NCBI GenBank assembly: GCA_014925825.1
Contig: JACGCK010000027.1
Coordinates: 342,717 to 406,716, forward strand
From: Pholiota molesta
Taxonomy: Eukaryota > Basidiomycota > Agaricomycetes > Agaricales > Strophariaceae
Reading direction: 5' to 3'
DNA length: 64,000 nt
Shown one piece after another: positions 27,410-37,818 of the stretch. The position numbers and the translations under genes were made by a program. The notes below the pieces were generated by a model. That model ran no database searches, was not told the DNA's origin, and saw only the letters and a list, made by a program, of their open reading frames with translations. The first letter of the stretch is position 1. Each line of letters starts with the position of its first letter.

Positions 27410-29580
27410 CTCCATATTTCTTGGGCGGGGGAATAGAGCTCGTGGCCGCAATAAAGTGTTATGCTTGAGCTGTCCAGTACAGCCCATCAGCGACAGGAAG
27501 CAAGCAATGGAATGAAATACACTCGCCTGGCACGGTGTCCTTGTCCGCGTCCTCGTAGGTCTGTCGCTTAAAGAACGCGCAGCTACATCTCACCGCCCAT
27601 TCAAACATCAAAACCCGCAGGAAAGGTCAGGCCATTTCTTCTTTGACTTGGCTTGCATAGCCTGCCCATGAAATGTTCTAGCGATGTAGTGTTCTAGCGA
27701 TGTGGTGTTCCAGCGCGCTCGTGAGTCCAGAACGCGCCCCAGCCGCTCGACACGCCGCCAGAGGTCATGTATGCGCCAAAATAAATCCTCAGTTTACTAC
27801 ACCGCGTTTGGGGGGAAAATGGAGCTCGTGCGTGGATGAAGTATACGCTGAAACTCTCCAGACAGCCCATCATGCATCAGCGCCGAGAAGCAAGGAATGC
27901 AATGCAATAAAATAGAACGCACTCGCCTAGCACTAACTAGGGCGGGCTGATTTAGGCTGGGCTGGGTAGCGTCTGGCAAATGCGTGGATATGGATGATAA
28001 TGCAAGTGATAATGCGTGTAGCTCAAGTGCAGCTGCGGCGACATCGAGACGAGGTGCTACCAGTCTGAACTCCGCCGGGCCGGGATGCCAGCACTGCCAC
28101 AACGGTCCATAGTTTAGCTTACCTGCAGCTTACCCTTCCTAGGGTGCTGTTCAGCGCATCCAAAGTTTCTCGAAGCGCGCATCGCGCGGAATTTTCTTTG
28201 AACCTCCGGAAAATTTTCTGAGGTCTTAGACACCATTTTAGCTCATTTTATGGCTATCCAAGTGGTTCTGTGAGTTTCTTTTTTCTCCCTCTTTTCTTTC
28301 CTTTTTTGAATTCTTTTTTCTAGTTCTTTCTTAGAAACACCATCAGCCTGATAAAGGGAAAAACCCATGGTTGCATTCAATGGCCAGCATATATCGCCGC
28401 CACACGGTCTGACGAACGTTCAGATACATTTTACCGCCGCTCAATTGCCGTGCACGTCCGTCAAAACTCGCAGGAAAGGTCAAGCCAGCCCCTGACTTGC
28501 CTCACACGGCCCGCCCATCGACTTGCACCGTTCTACATAGCGCGTGCCCACGAACGAACAGAAATGCGCATTGCGCACACCACACCCACCCCAATCTCCA
28601 GGTCCCCCGCGCCGAGTCAAAAAGGTGGAGCCTATTTTTAGTGTGCCAAGTTGACGAGGAATACGGGGTAGCGCTTGGCAGACGCAATTCAACGGGAAGC
28701 CTCGAAATCTGGATGCAGAACAGCGAAATCGGTCCTAATTATACATACACCGCGCCTGCGAGAAATAGCGCTCGTAACGGACTATCCGCTTGAACTGTCC
28801 AGACAGACAGCAAACAAGCAACGGAATAGACTAATCGCCAAATTCCGAAACTTTGACTTCTCTATGTACACTGGTATCGATCCTATGTAATTATACACCT
28901 CATTTGAAGCATAAGAAAAAAATAGAGCTTGTGAGGCTTGAGCGAACTACATACAAGCACACGTCAAACACCGAAGCCTTCACTCTATACACCGACATCC
29001 ATCCTACTCACACACCGCATCTGTTCTCCGAAGAGTGGCATAGAACCGCGCGCGCACGATCCTAGCATGGACGACAGTGGCCTGACTCGCGAGGGTGCGG
29101 GGACGGACGAGAGAAACGGTGCGCAGCTGCGGGGCAACGTCACTGAGCGCCATCAGGTCCCCCGCTCCAAGTCGAAAAGGCGGTGCCTATTTTTAGCGTG
29201 CCAAGCCTACTGGAAATGCGGGGTAGGGCAGACTTCAACGGGGATGTCGAAGCCTCGAAAGCTTGACGTTGGACGCTGAACACCGAAATCGGTCCTAATT
29301 ACATATACACCGCGCCTGCGAGAAATAGCGCTCCTGAGCGAACTATGCGCTTCAATTGTCCAGACAGCAAACATGCAACGCACCGAAGCCTGGACTCTGT
29401 ACACCGACATCGATCCTAATTATACACCGCATCCGAGAAAACCAGAGCGCGTGAACGCACTACAAGCACGCGCCAAACACCGACACCTTCACTCTAGTGT
29501 ATACACCGACATCCATCCTAATCACACACCGCATCCGCTTTGCGAAGAGTGGCACAGAACCGCGCGCATGAACCCACGCC
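27410..29580. repeat. degenerate dispersed repeat cluster, right part
   Basis: This continues the repeat family of 24.2-25.6 kb between the two SDR genes. Block A copies begin near 27420, 27790, 28732, 28878, 29000, 29292, 29412 and 29515; hairpin copies are at 28646 and 29201. The stretch 28400-28500 repeats 24180-24260 (CTGACGAACG...GTGCACGTC...AAACTCGCA). In 27950-28370 there is a non-repeated piece with a pyrimidine-rich tract (28270-28340) in which I see no gene. Confidence 0.65.
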
Positions 29581-29641
29581 CCAACCAATCCAGAACCCCG
29601 CATCAATCCCAGAACCCAACCCACCGCCCCTGCGCCCCTAC

Positions 29642-31136
29642 CTACGCCGCCCCCGCCGCCCCCGCCCCCGCCTCCCAATCCCCCAAAATCCTCACCGTCG
29701 CCTCCCAGATCTCCTCCTGCAGCCTTTCATCCCGCGCATTCTTTCCCATGACCCCCATCTTCCCCGGCGGCACCACATACGCGCCTTTCCACTTCCCCTC
29801 CTCCCCGTCCTCCTTCTTTCCCCCATCCACCTTCTTCCCCGTTACCTCGGCAGCCGCGCCCGCCTTGACCACAGGGGAAGCGGCGGCGAACACCGACGGA
29901 TAAGCGCCGACCTCGGGGGACACGAAAAAAAGGTTGACGAGCGGCTCGAGGAGGAAGCGGAGGGGCAGGCGCGAAGAGAAGGTGTTCACCGCGCCGGGGT
30001 GCACGCCGAGGCAGGTGATGCCGTGCCCTGCGAGCCGGCGGGAGAGGGCGAGGAGGGTGAGGAGGTTGGCGAGCTTGGAGAGGCCTGCCGTGGTCCGTAT
30101 GGGTGTTAGTGGTGGGAGGGTGATGTGGGGTTTGGGAAAGGAGGGGACTGACAGTATATAGAGAACGCGGGGAACCAGTCGGCGCTGGTGTCCGGGTTGA
30201 AGTCCGCGAGTGTCTTGAAGTGGATGTCCGGGCGCTTGGCGCGCCCGAGCTGGTGCGCGTTCGAGCTTACCTGGGTGTGGGTGCGGGGTGTGAGATGGAG
30301 GAAGGGTTTACATGATGAGAGTGGGACCTACGTAAACGATCCTAACGTCCGAATTTGGTTCTTCGGCGGTTTTGATGAGGAACGGCAGGAGGGTTTGGGT
30401 GAGCTGGAAGGCGCCGAAGTGGCTTGCGAGGCGCGTCAGGGATTACTTAGTCGTTGTGTGGCTTGATATGCGACTTACTTGACCATCATGATTTCTGAGT
30501 GGGATGGGAGCGTCAGTCTGACTGCAGGGTCCTGAACTTGTTAGGATGGATGCAACGTACGGTCCTGTATTGCTTTGTCGGCAAGTCTGCATGCATATTC
30601 GCATCCGTAAGTTAAACCCACTGTGCAAATTGAGAGTCGTCCTGAAGGCACTCACACACCAGCGTTGTTAACTACGAAACACCAAAGAACCAAAAATCAG
30701 CATCCACAGGTGGCAGGCATCCCACGCAATACCCGCACGCACTCAGAACATCGAGCCTCTGCTCCCTCTCCATCAGCTTCTCCGCCGCGTCCTTCGCCTG
30801 GGCCGGCGTGCTCAGGTCGCAGTGGTGGTACACGACCGCCCCCGGCGCATCAGCCAGCTCGCGCTCGAGCGCGGCAACCGCGGCGCGCCCTTTCTCCGCG
30901 CTCCTGGCGCCGAGGTACACCTTCGCGCCGCGCGCGGCGAGGTGCTTGACGGTGGCGTACCCGATGCCGTGGCTGCAGCAGGCAGTGGTGTGAGTGTGTG
31001 TGTGCGAGGAGGGGGAAGGGGCGCGAGGACGGGGAGGAGGCGGGGCTTACTTGGCGCCTGTGACGAAGATGACTTTGCCGGTGAGGTCGGGGAGGTCGCG
31101 CGCCGGCGTGAACCGCGGAGAGGAGAAGGGGAACAT
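29642..31136 (-). CDS. short-chain dehydrogenase/reductase, copy 2
   Basis: Tandem paralogue of the SDR at 25.7-27.1 kb with the same exon plan. It starts MFPFSSPRFTPARDLPDLTG, then the GIGYATVKHLAARGAKVYLG block and ARSAEKGRAAVAALERELAD, VYHHCDLSTPAQAK, the 12-nt NNAG microexon at 30660-30671, the Y-x3-K centre IYCLSK across an intron, HPGAVNTFSSRLPLRFLLEP and the ending ERLQEEIWEATVRILGDWEA. It differs from copy 1 by an insertion rich in Lys, Gly and Glu (AEVTGKKVDGGKKEDGEEGK) before KGAYVVPPGKMG and by a shorter segment after the first beta strands. The frame is clean. Flanking sequence on both sides resembles that of copy 1, so the duplication unit was larger than the gene. Substrate unknown. 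Confidence 0.9.
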
Positions 31137-31854
31137 GGTGTGGGGATGGTGGTTTGGGAGGAAGAGACGGTGCGAGAACCGTGATGCCTACTACCTAGCT
31201 ACGAAGCCTTGGGACGCACTTTATAGGCGACGTCATTGACACTGCGGTGATGGGAGGGCATTCTTCCCTTGGCAGGAGCAGGCGCCAGCTGAGGCGGAGC
31301 AGGCGCGCACGCTCAGCGGAGGTGGGGGAGGTGGCCTCCGTTCTTACAGGATGCATGCGGTGCGGGCGCAGGCGGGCGATACCAAGAGAACGACGCTCGA
31401 AGGAAGGATTCGGCAAGCAGTGCGCGCTAGGCTCGGCAGTTTTCCGGCACGGATTCGAAGGCTTGGTATTAAGGGTGGGCCAATTGGCGCTCGTCACTCC
31501 TCCTCCGTAGGTCGGGCGCCTACTGCGCTAGCAGCGATGGAAAATCATCATCCTCCCAAGTATCCATCTACATGTTGTATTCAACAAACTGAGATTCAGA
31601 ATCTGCATTTTTCAGGAAAGCGAACCAATCAGTCATGTGACTTTATGGGATGTGCACGTCGACGGCCGCAGTGCCAACTTGAACTTCCACTTGCTCGCCA
31701 TCCCAATGACCCTCTAGCCCCATCTCTCCCCAAACCGCCCCCGCCCGCTCATAGAAGCGCACACGCCCTAACTTATCCGCGAATCCATATCCCAGATCTT
31801 CCCTTAATCCCCTTTCTCCATCCCACCATCCCATCTCGCATACGTGTACATACC

Positions 31855-32588
31855 ATGGCAGAGCAGCTACAGCCCATCATCCCCCGCGACGAGAGCGCCC
31901 AGGGCCCGCTGCCGGTCGCGCCGCAGGACACACCGGAGCCCGTCCCGATTACGGACCAGGAAGTAGGGGAGTACCGCGAGCAGGACAGGTTCCTCCCGGT
32001 AAGCGCCCCCACCTCATCCACGCTGCTGACCCGCTCACCGTGTTCCCCTCCTTTTCCTTCCTTCCCTTCCCTTCCCTCCTTCCCTTTCCCCTCCTTCCAT
32101 TTATTCCCGCTTCCCTTTTCTTTTCGCTTACCCACCCAGATCGCAAACGTCTCCCGCATAATGAAAGCCGCCGTCCCGCCGACCGCGAAGATCGCGAAGG
32201 ACGCGAAGGAGTGCGTGCAGGAGTGCGTCTCCGAGTTCATCGCCTTCATCACCTCCGAGGCCGCGGAGAAGTGCCAGCTCGAGAAGCGCAAGACGATCGG
32301 GGGGGAAGATATCCTGCATGCGATGGGCACGCTGGGCTTCGATAATTATGCGGAGACGCTGCGGATACATTTGGCGAAGCTGCGGCAGGTGAGTGTGGTT
32401 TGGGTGTGGGTGGTGTGGGTGGGTGGGGTGGGGTGGGGTGGAGGCGCGCGTTTTGGGTTGTCTTGTTTGCGAAAGAGAGCTGACGTTCATGTTTTTTTCT
32501 TCTTCCACAGAATGGCACGGCCGGGGCGGCAGCACACCCCGCGCCTCATCGCGAACAACATATAGAGCCACGCATGGACCCGGAGTGA
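31855..32588 (+). CDS. HAP3: NF-Y subunit B / HAP3 CCAAT-binding factor
   Basis: A histone-fold transcription factor subunit that pairs with NF-YC and binds CCAAT boxes with NF-YA. Three exons fit exactly: 31855-31998 (48 codons), 32140-32388 (83) and 32511-32588 (26 with stop), giving 156 aa. The histone-fold core starts [20 protein letters not shown] and runs through [40 protein letters not shown] and [20 protein letters not shown] to HLAKLRQ, close to the invariant family sequence. The short tail [20 protein letters not shown] is unremarkable and there is no long fungal extension. Both introns use consensus sites (GTAAGC...CCCAG, GTGAGT...CACAG). The 3' LTR of a retrotransposon begins only 60 bp after the stop codon, so the transcript probably ends inside the LTR. 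Confidence 0.97.
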
Positions 32589-32647
32589 CGCTGATCCCGA
32601 GGGGCGGAAACCTCTGTGTACATGTAGCTACGGTGCGCTTGAACTGG

Positions 32648-33448
32648 TGTAAATGAGGTATTTACTGTACGCAGCGACTGGTGTGGTCGCCGAAGGGTGT
32701 CAAAGAGACGCCGTAAATGTAGTTTGATAGATTTATTAATAGAATTTGTCTTCGCGGCCTCGACTTAGGCGCTTTGAAAACAATCCGAGAACTGAGAACT
32801 GGAACTGAGAGCTACTGAGTGAAAATGGGGGTCGATTCCACTGCCGAAATTCTACTGTACATGTCTAGTATTTATACAAATTCTACCGTCCTCATGTCGC
32901 TCGCCGTTTGCTTTATTTTCTGAGTCACCTCCGTCGGGCCCTCGAGTACCATGCGGCTCAGATTCACGTTCTGCCATTGTCTCTCGCCTCATGCCCCGTA
33001 TGCGAGCCTCATGTTCGTTCTTTTTCAAATTTATCTTGGTGGCTGTACTGACAAATTTTTCTTCTTTGAGTCCTCGTCCAGATTTCCCATTGTCGACCTT
33101 TGTGTGTCCATTTCTTTGTCTCGTATCCGAACCGAGCACCGCATGGTGCGTCGCGCTTTTGATTGGTGCCGTGTCCATTGTTTGATGCGCCTCGCGCCGT
33201 ATTTGATTCCATAGCGCTCCGCCTCTTTGTGCTCAATTCTACGGATCCTCTAAGAAGCGTATAGCGCTTTCTTTCTATTAAATTCCATCCCATTCTTATT
33301 GTTAACACGCGTGGTGGTGCGTATTTTATTTCCACGTCCTTTGTGGGGCGCGCCGACCCTTACTCATTGTCCGTGAGAGTTTTGATGTGCGCGCCTCCTA
33401 ATCGGGCTATCGCGCTATTTCCCGCGTACGCCAATTCCCATCCTCACA
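32648..33448 (-). repeat. 3' LTR of the Ty3-like element
   Basis: On the minus strand it reads TGTGAGGATG...TTACA, with the TG...CA ends expected of an LTR. It matches 40193-40992 nearly base for base. A 108-codon frame inside (33178-32852 on the minus strand) is the same in both LTRs but shows no recognisable domain. Confidence 0.95.
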
Positions 33449-33458
33449 CCTCCTCCCC
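33449..33458 (-). promoter_or_regulatory. polypurine tract of the Ty3-like element
   Basis: GGGGAGGAGG on the minus strand directly touches the TG start of the 3' LTR, the place required for priming plus-strand DNA synthesis. It fixes the element's orientation and LTR boundary independently of the coding regions. Confidence 0.8.
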
Positions 33459-33460
33459 AC

Positions 33461-33468
33461 TTTAAATA
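33461..33468 (+). promoter_or_regulatory. TATA-like box of the antisense cassette
   Basis: TTTAAATA lies on the plus strand, 115 bp before the ATG at 33583 and two bases beyond the polypurine tract. The stretch between them is pyrimidine-rich (CTTTCTTTACC, CTTCTAGCTTCC), as is usual for fungal 5' UTRs. It would drive transcription away from the LTR and against gag-pol. Confidence 0.45.
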
Positions 33469-33582
33469 CTGAGTTCCACCTCAGTCCTTTCTTTACCAGG
33501 TCTTGTCGCCTTCTAGCTTCCGCCACTCTCGTCTCGGCACCTCTTCCGCACTTTTTGTTTATTTTTCGATTGCCCATTTAAC

Positions 33583-34003
33583 ATGGCCGCCAACCTCGAA
33601 CATCCTGCCTTGGTTCCCGTGATCCTGGATCGCGTCGTCGAACAGGGCGTACGTCAAGTTCTGGAACGCGATTTCATTGCGCGCCGCGCCGCTGTCAAGA
33701 CTGCCGCTCTCGTTGTCATTAGTGAGAGCCCGGTCGCGGCGGGCGTATATCCCGCTTTTTGTGACGCCTTGGTATGTGCTCGGTATTTTCCTGGATGTTC
33801 CCTTCTGACTGATGCTTATTTTTATTTATTTTTATCCACAGGAGTGCGCCGCTTTTGGAACGCGCATGTTGGCTGGATTCGACGCCTTCGGCCGTGTCGA
33901 ACACTCTGATATCGGAATTATTTTCGAAGCGCTCAGATACGGTATCCGATTTGGTGTGCTCCGTCCATATCAGCGCCGTGCCCACTCAACCTCCACATAT
34001 TGA
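33583..34003 (+). CDS. antisense two-exon gene inside the retrotransposon (ORF A)
   Basis: A plus-strand gene between integrase and the 3' LTR, opposite in direction to gag-pol. Exon 1 is 33583-33771 (63 codons, MAANLEHPALVPVILDRVVE...). The intron 33772-33841 has donor GTATGT, a branch-like CTGAC near 33805, a T-rich stretch and acceptor CACAG. Exon 2 is 33842-34003 (54 codons with stop, ECAAFGTRMLAGFDAFGRVE...). The product is 116 aa with no domain I recognise, mixed alpha-helical in appearance, with no signal peptide or membrane segment. The frame stays open across a phase-0 intron with consensus splice sites. The stop TGA overlaps the ATG of ORF B. One missing base near 33978 would instead fuse A and B into one protein of about 207 aa. 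Confidence 0.6.
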
Positions 34004-34278
34004 TGTCCGAGGAGCAACGCCGCATTCTCTTCTTTGACCACTGGTACATCCAGCACGTCTTTGTGGCCGCGACTCATGGTCCAGACCATCCTATTATTGT
34101 GGATGCCGCTGACAACGAGATGGAACATGTAGATGGCCGCGATGACGCTTCCGACGATATTCCAGACCTTGCCAGTGTTTCGGGTAGCAGCGCAGATGGG
34201 GACGCCGAGGATATCTATTTTGGGGTTACCGCACGATCTGGAAGGCACACGGTTTATGTCGATGATGTTGTATTTTAG
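34003..34278 (+). CDS. antisense acidic ORF inside the retrotransposon (ORF B)
   Basis: A 91-codon frame (MSEEQRRILFFDHWYIQHVF..., then an Asp/Glu/Ser-rich part with GRDDASDDIPDLASVSGSS, ending TVYVDDVVF). Its ATG overlaps the stop of ORF A as TGATG, the arrangement used for stop-restart translation in some viruses and retroelements. The upstream bases in its own frame also read openly (CPLNLHIL before MSEEQ), so a fusion with ORF A through one missing base is the simpler alternative in this assembly. It ends 112 bp before the integrase stop on the other strand. No homologue recognised. Confidence 0.5.
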   Translation: MSEEQRRILFFDHWYIQHVFVAATHGPDHPIIVDAADNEMEHVDGRDDASDDIPDLASVSGSSADGDAEDIYFGVTARSGRHTVYVDDVVF

Positions 34279-34389
34279 GTGGCTATTTGCTGGCGCCCAT
34301 TTTCTATTTTTGTTGTTCAAGTCCTATTTGCCATTACCATACCGATGAATTATGTCCCATTTATTTCGAAGTATATGCCGTATTAGATT

Positions 34390-35870
34390 TTATAGTTCTC
34401 GATCTAATTCATTGTTTGATTCTTGTGTAATGGCTTCGAGATCGTCTGAGTCTAATTCAGTAAGCTTTGTTACCGGAACCGATTTGACATTTCGTGGGAG
34501 ATAAGGTAGCAGCCGAAACGCGGCAAATCGTAACTTGGATAGTGAGCCGTCCAGCTCGCCGAGAATATACGAGCCGCCCTTGGTACGGCGAATAACAACC
34601 ATGGGGCCTAGATATCGAGGTTTTGTTTTATTGGTCATTCCTTTATCAAACCTTGAATTTTTGACAATTACTAGGGTCCCGGGTGCGAAGTTAAAGTCGC
34701 GGATACTGTGCGCGTTATCCTTTTCGAGCTGTTGAATTGCTTTCCACCTCGCTTTAACCACTTCTTCACGTACACGTTCGAGATCGTTAGGTCGTTTCAT
34801 AAGCATTTTTGCTCGGTGCGCTATAAGGTCTTCAGTACACATAATTGATTCCATGTCTGTTGCAAGATAAGTGGCTTCGGCGAGATCAAAAGGCAGCAGC
34901 GGTTCGACGCCATGAGCCATAAAGTACGGTGAATAGCCTGTAGATTTTTGAATTGTTACGCGCTCTGCCCAAAATACCGAGGGCGCTACTAGCGGCCATT
35001 TTGATTCGTCCCCTTCGGCCGCTTTAATCAGAGCTTCGCGAACGTCGAAGTGTCGTCGTTCGATGGGTCCCGAAGTGCGTGAATTATAGGGCGATATTTT
35101 AATATGATGAACGTGATAATCTCGCTCTATTATTCTTGCCGCCTCCAAATATTGCGGTGCGTTGTCTGTTACTAGCGTCTCAATGGCTCCCCAACGGCAG
35201 ATTATTTTATGCAGAAACTTTGCAATAGCTGGAGCGTTTTCAGCCTTAACCATTTCCCATTCTGGGTACGCAGTGAGTGAGCATCGCGCGTGCAAAATGT
35301 ACCGATATCCTCGTGCTTTAGGCATTAACATTGTGTCAATGTAGACCTTTCGAAATAATCCGCCCGGTGTTGGAACTGTCGGGGGTATGATTATCTTCTT
35401 CAACTGTCGAATTTGGCATTCGTGGCACGTCCGAATAAACCACTTAACATCCCTGTCTAGGTCAGGCCACCAAAATCGTTCGAGCAGTCGCGTTCTGACT
35501 GTAAATATTCCTTTGTGCCCTAGATCGTCGTGAGCTTGCTTAATTAAAGATAACCGTTTGGCATTTTCTGCTATGACAAGCTGATGTCTTCCATGGACGT
35601 TCTTTTTCCACAGCTGATTGTTTATAACGAAGAAACGGCTCGCGCGTTTCACCATTTTTGACAAACTATCGGCTCCTGTGTGGGTGAAATTTTCTGGATC
35701 ATCCAAAAATGTCTGTATTTCTGTTATTTGTAGGTCACGTAGTTTTGACAGGTCGTTTCTTGGAATTTCGAGGGGCGTAGTTGATGCTATGTATGACGAG
35801 GCTGGTTCCCCGGATCTGGTATGCTGATCCGAGCCTGGGATATATATAGCATGGGCGCCAAGCCCGCTGT
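34390..35870 (-). CDS. Ty3-like integrase domain of pol
   Basis: The integrase part of pol lies in a frame different from the RT/RNase H part. The zinc-binding HHCC domain is visible as QAHDDLGHKG...CHECQIRQ. The catalytic core has its aspartates in KVYIDTMLMP and LVTDNAPQYLE, and the glutamate in RTSGPIERRHFDVREAL. A C-terminal SH3/GPY-like region follows (FAPGTLVIVKNSRFDKG, TKPRYLGPMVVIRRTKGGSY). The frame is open upstream to about 35870 (GAHAIYIPGSDQHTRSGEPA), although the first ATG is at 35706. This shows that it was continuous with the RT/RNase H frame and is now shifted by one base. Confidence 0.9.
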
Positions 35871-37818
35871 GCGCGTTCCTAATTTTCGGCGTCCAATTAA
35901 GAGCTTCCGTGGCAAATGCATAGGCATGGTCGATCCAATCTCAGGGTCTTCGACGTCATCTTGGTCTTCTGGTGCTCGAGGCCGTCTAGATAACCCGTCT
36001 GCTGGAGCATGGTCCTTTCCAGGCACGTGTTTCAATTTGAAGTCGAATAACAGAATACCCGCGATCCATCGATTAATAGACGCGTTTGGCTGAATATCCG
36101 GATTATTGATCATGCCTTTAATATACTTAGCGTCGACTTCTACTGTGAGGTTTTGTATGCCAATGATATATATTTTGACCGCCTTCAGGGCTCTGAATAG
36201 ACCATAGAGTTCGATTTTAGCTTGAGAATATCTTTGCTCGCGCTCGTTCCAGGTAATTGAGCCATAGCGAGATGGGTATCGCTTTCTGTCATCACCTTGT
36301 TGCAATAAAACAAAACCGACGGCCATCCACGATGAGTCGACGGCAAGGATGACTTCATTCGTAGAATGGTAATCAATAGCTTTAATTGCTGTGCACGATT
36401 TCGCAAGAATTTTGAGTTTCTCCATGGCGGCTAGTTCGTCGATTCCGAATTCGAATTCCACATCTTTTCTTGTGAGATTGATGAGCGGTTTGGCGTGGAT
36501 TGCGAAGTCTTTAATAAAGACGCGTATAGTTCCAAGTGTTCCTAGAAAGCCGCGAACTTCTGAAACGTTCGCGCATATTGGCCAGTCCAGGATTTTCTGT
36601 ACCCTACTTTCCTCTGGCATGCGACCATCGTAGGTACATTTGTGTCCTACAATAATAGCGGATTCAGTGCAAATATTTGATTTAAGTCCGGAGAAAGTTC
36701 CGCCAGCGTGCTTGATTCGCTGAATGATTCTGTTGACGTTCTGTAGATGCTCCCAAACAAAGCGCCTTATTCCAATATTTGCCGCTATAGTCTCGTATCC
36801 ACCATCCTTTGTTTCATATCGAGTTTGCGGTCCCTTGACAGGGATATCATCAACGAAAGGAATTGTTACATGTGGGATTTCGTCTTGAAGGATAAATGTA
36901 GTATCACCATGTTGTATTTGCATTGAGTTGGTGTAGCCCATAGGTATAGATGTTAATCTGAAGGTTCCCAATGGTGTCTGAAACGTCGTAAGATCCCTGG
37001 ATAGTTTATTCAATGCTCGTTGATCGAAGCCGACGAATAAATCGAACATCGCATAGCATCCTCGTCCACCAAAACCTTCTGCATATTGTTCGACCATAGG
37101 CGGTAGCGCGCTGTCTTTTATGGTTACCGCATTTAAGGGCTGAAGATCATGCACGATTCTCAATGATTTGCCGTCCTTTTTCAGTACACAAAACCATCTT
37201 GAACGGTAGGATGAATTGGATGCTTCATAGTTGCCGGCGTCTATTTTCTTGCGTATGACCTCTATCACCTTGTCATATATTCCTGGAGGAATTGGGATGT
37301 TCTTTAAAACCCATGGTATGTGTTCGACTGTCGGAATAACAACTGGGTCGAAGTATGCGTCTGAAAATCTTCCCTTTTCTGCCTCTGTCCAAGCAAATGC
37401 CTGCTCGTGAATTTTAATCAAATAGTGTACCAACTTCTCCTCTTCTGGCCAAAGGAATCCGTTACTATTGACAGGCATCGCTTCCTTTCTTTCTTGCGTG
37501 TATCTCTCTCCTGGCGTAAATTCGGGCGGGCTTGTCGGTAATTCTGGTAATAATGCTAGTGGATTCTCTGGGATGCGGCGGACGATTCTAAATTCTTCGG
37601 GTAACGTTGTTGCGACGGGCTTCGTGCGGTTGGCGACTTTCTTGTATGCGTAGGTAGAAAATGAAATAGAAAATTGTTTTTGGGTATTATTTATCTCGGT
37701 TGTATACGGGGTGTGAAGGAAATTATATTCGGTCGTGTTGAGATTACATTCAGCCGTATTCACTAGGAGATTGTTCGAATCTCCTCGCCATTGCGACGAC
37801 TCCTCGATTCCTAAAAAC
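35787..37818 (-). CDS. Ty3-like reverse transcriptase and RNase H part of pol
   Basis: This follows gag in the -1 frame. The RT palm contains RWFCVLKKDGKSLRIVHDLQ, CYAMFDLFVGFDQRAL with the first catalytic Asp, TPLGTFRLTSIPMGYTNSMQ and the active-site FVDDI. Thumb and connection follow (GHKCTYDGRMP, VSEVRGFLGTLG). The RNase H has AVDSSWMAVGFVLLQ, KIELYGLFRALKAVKI and VEVDAKYIKGM. After VPGKDHAPADGLSRRP the frame is lost near 35830-35860 and stops at 35787, while the integrase continues in another frame. No in-frame ATG is near the 5' end (the first plausible start is a GTG at 37763), which agrees with expression as a gag-pol fusion. Confidence 0.92.

Noticed and set aside
24180..29580. CRISPR-like array
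   Set aside because: Repeats are diverged, unevenly spaced, without unique spacers of constant size, and the genome is eukaryotic.
31351..32565. 404-codon plus-strand frame covering NF-YB
   Set aside because: It reads through the first intron and adds an unrelated N-terminus; the three-exon model gives the exact NF-YB protein.
32852..33335. 108-codon frames inside both LTRs
   Set aside because: They are identical only because the LTRs are recent copies; several overlapping frames exist and none has a known domain.
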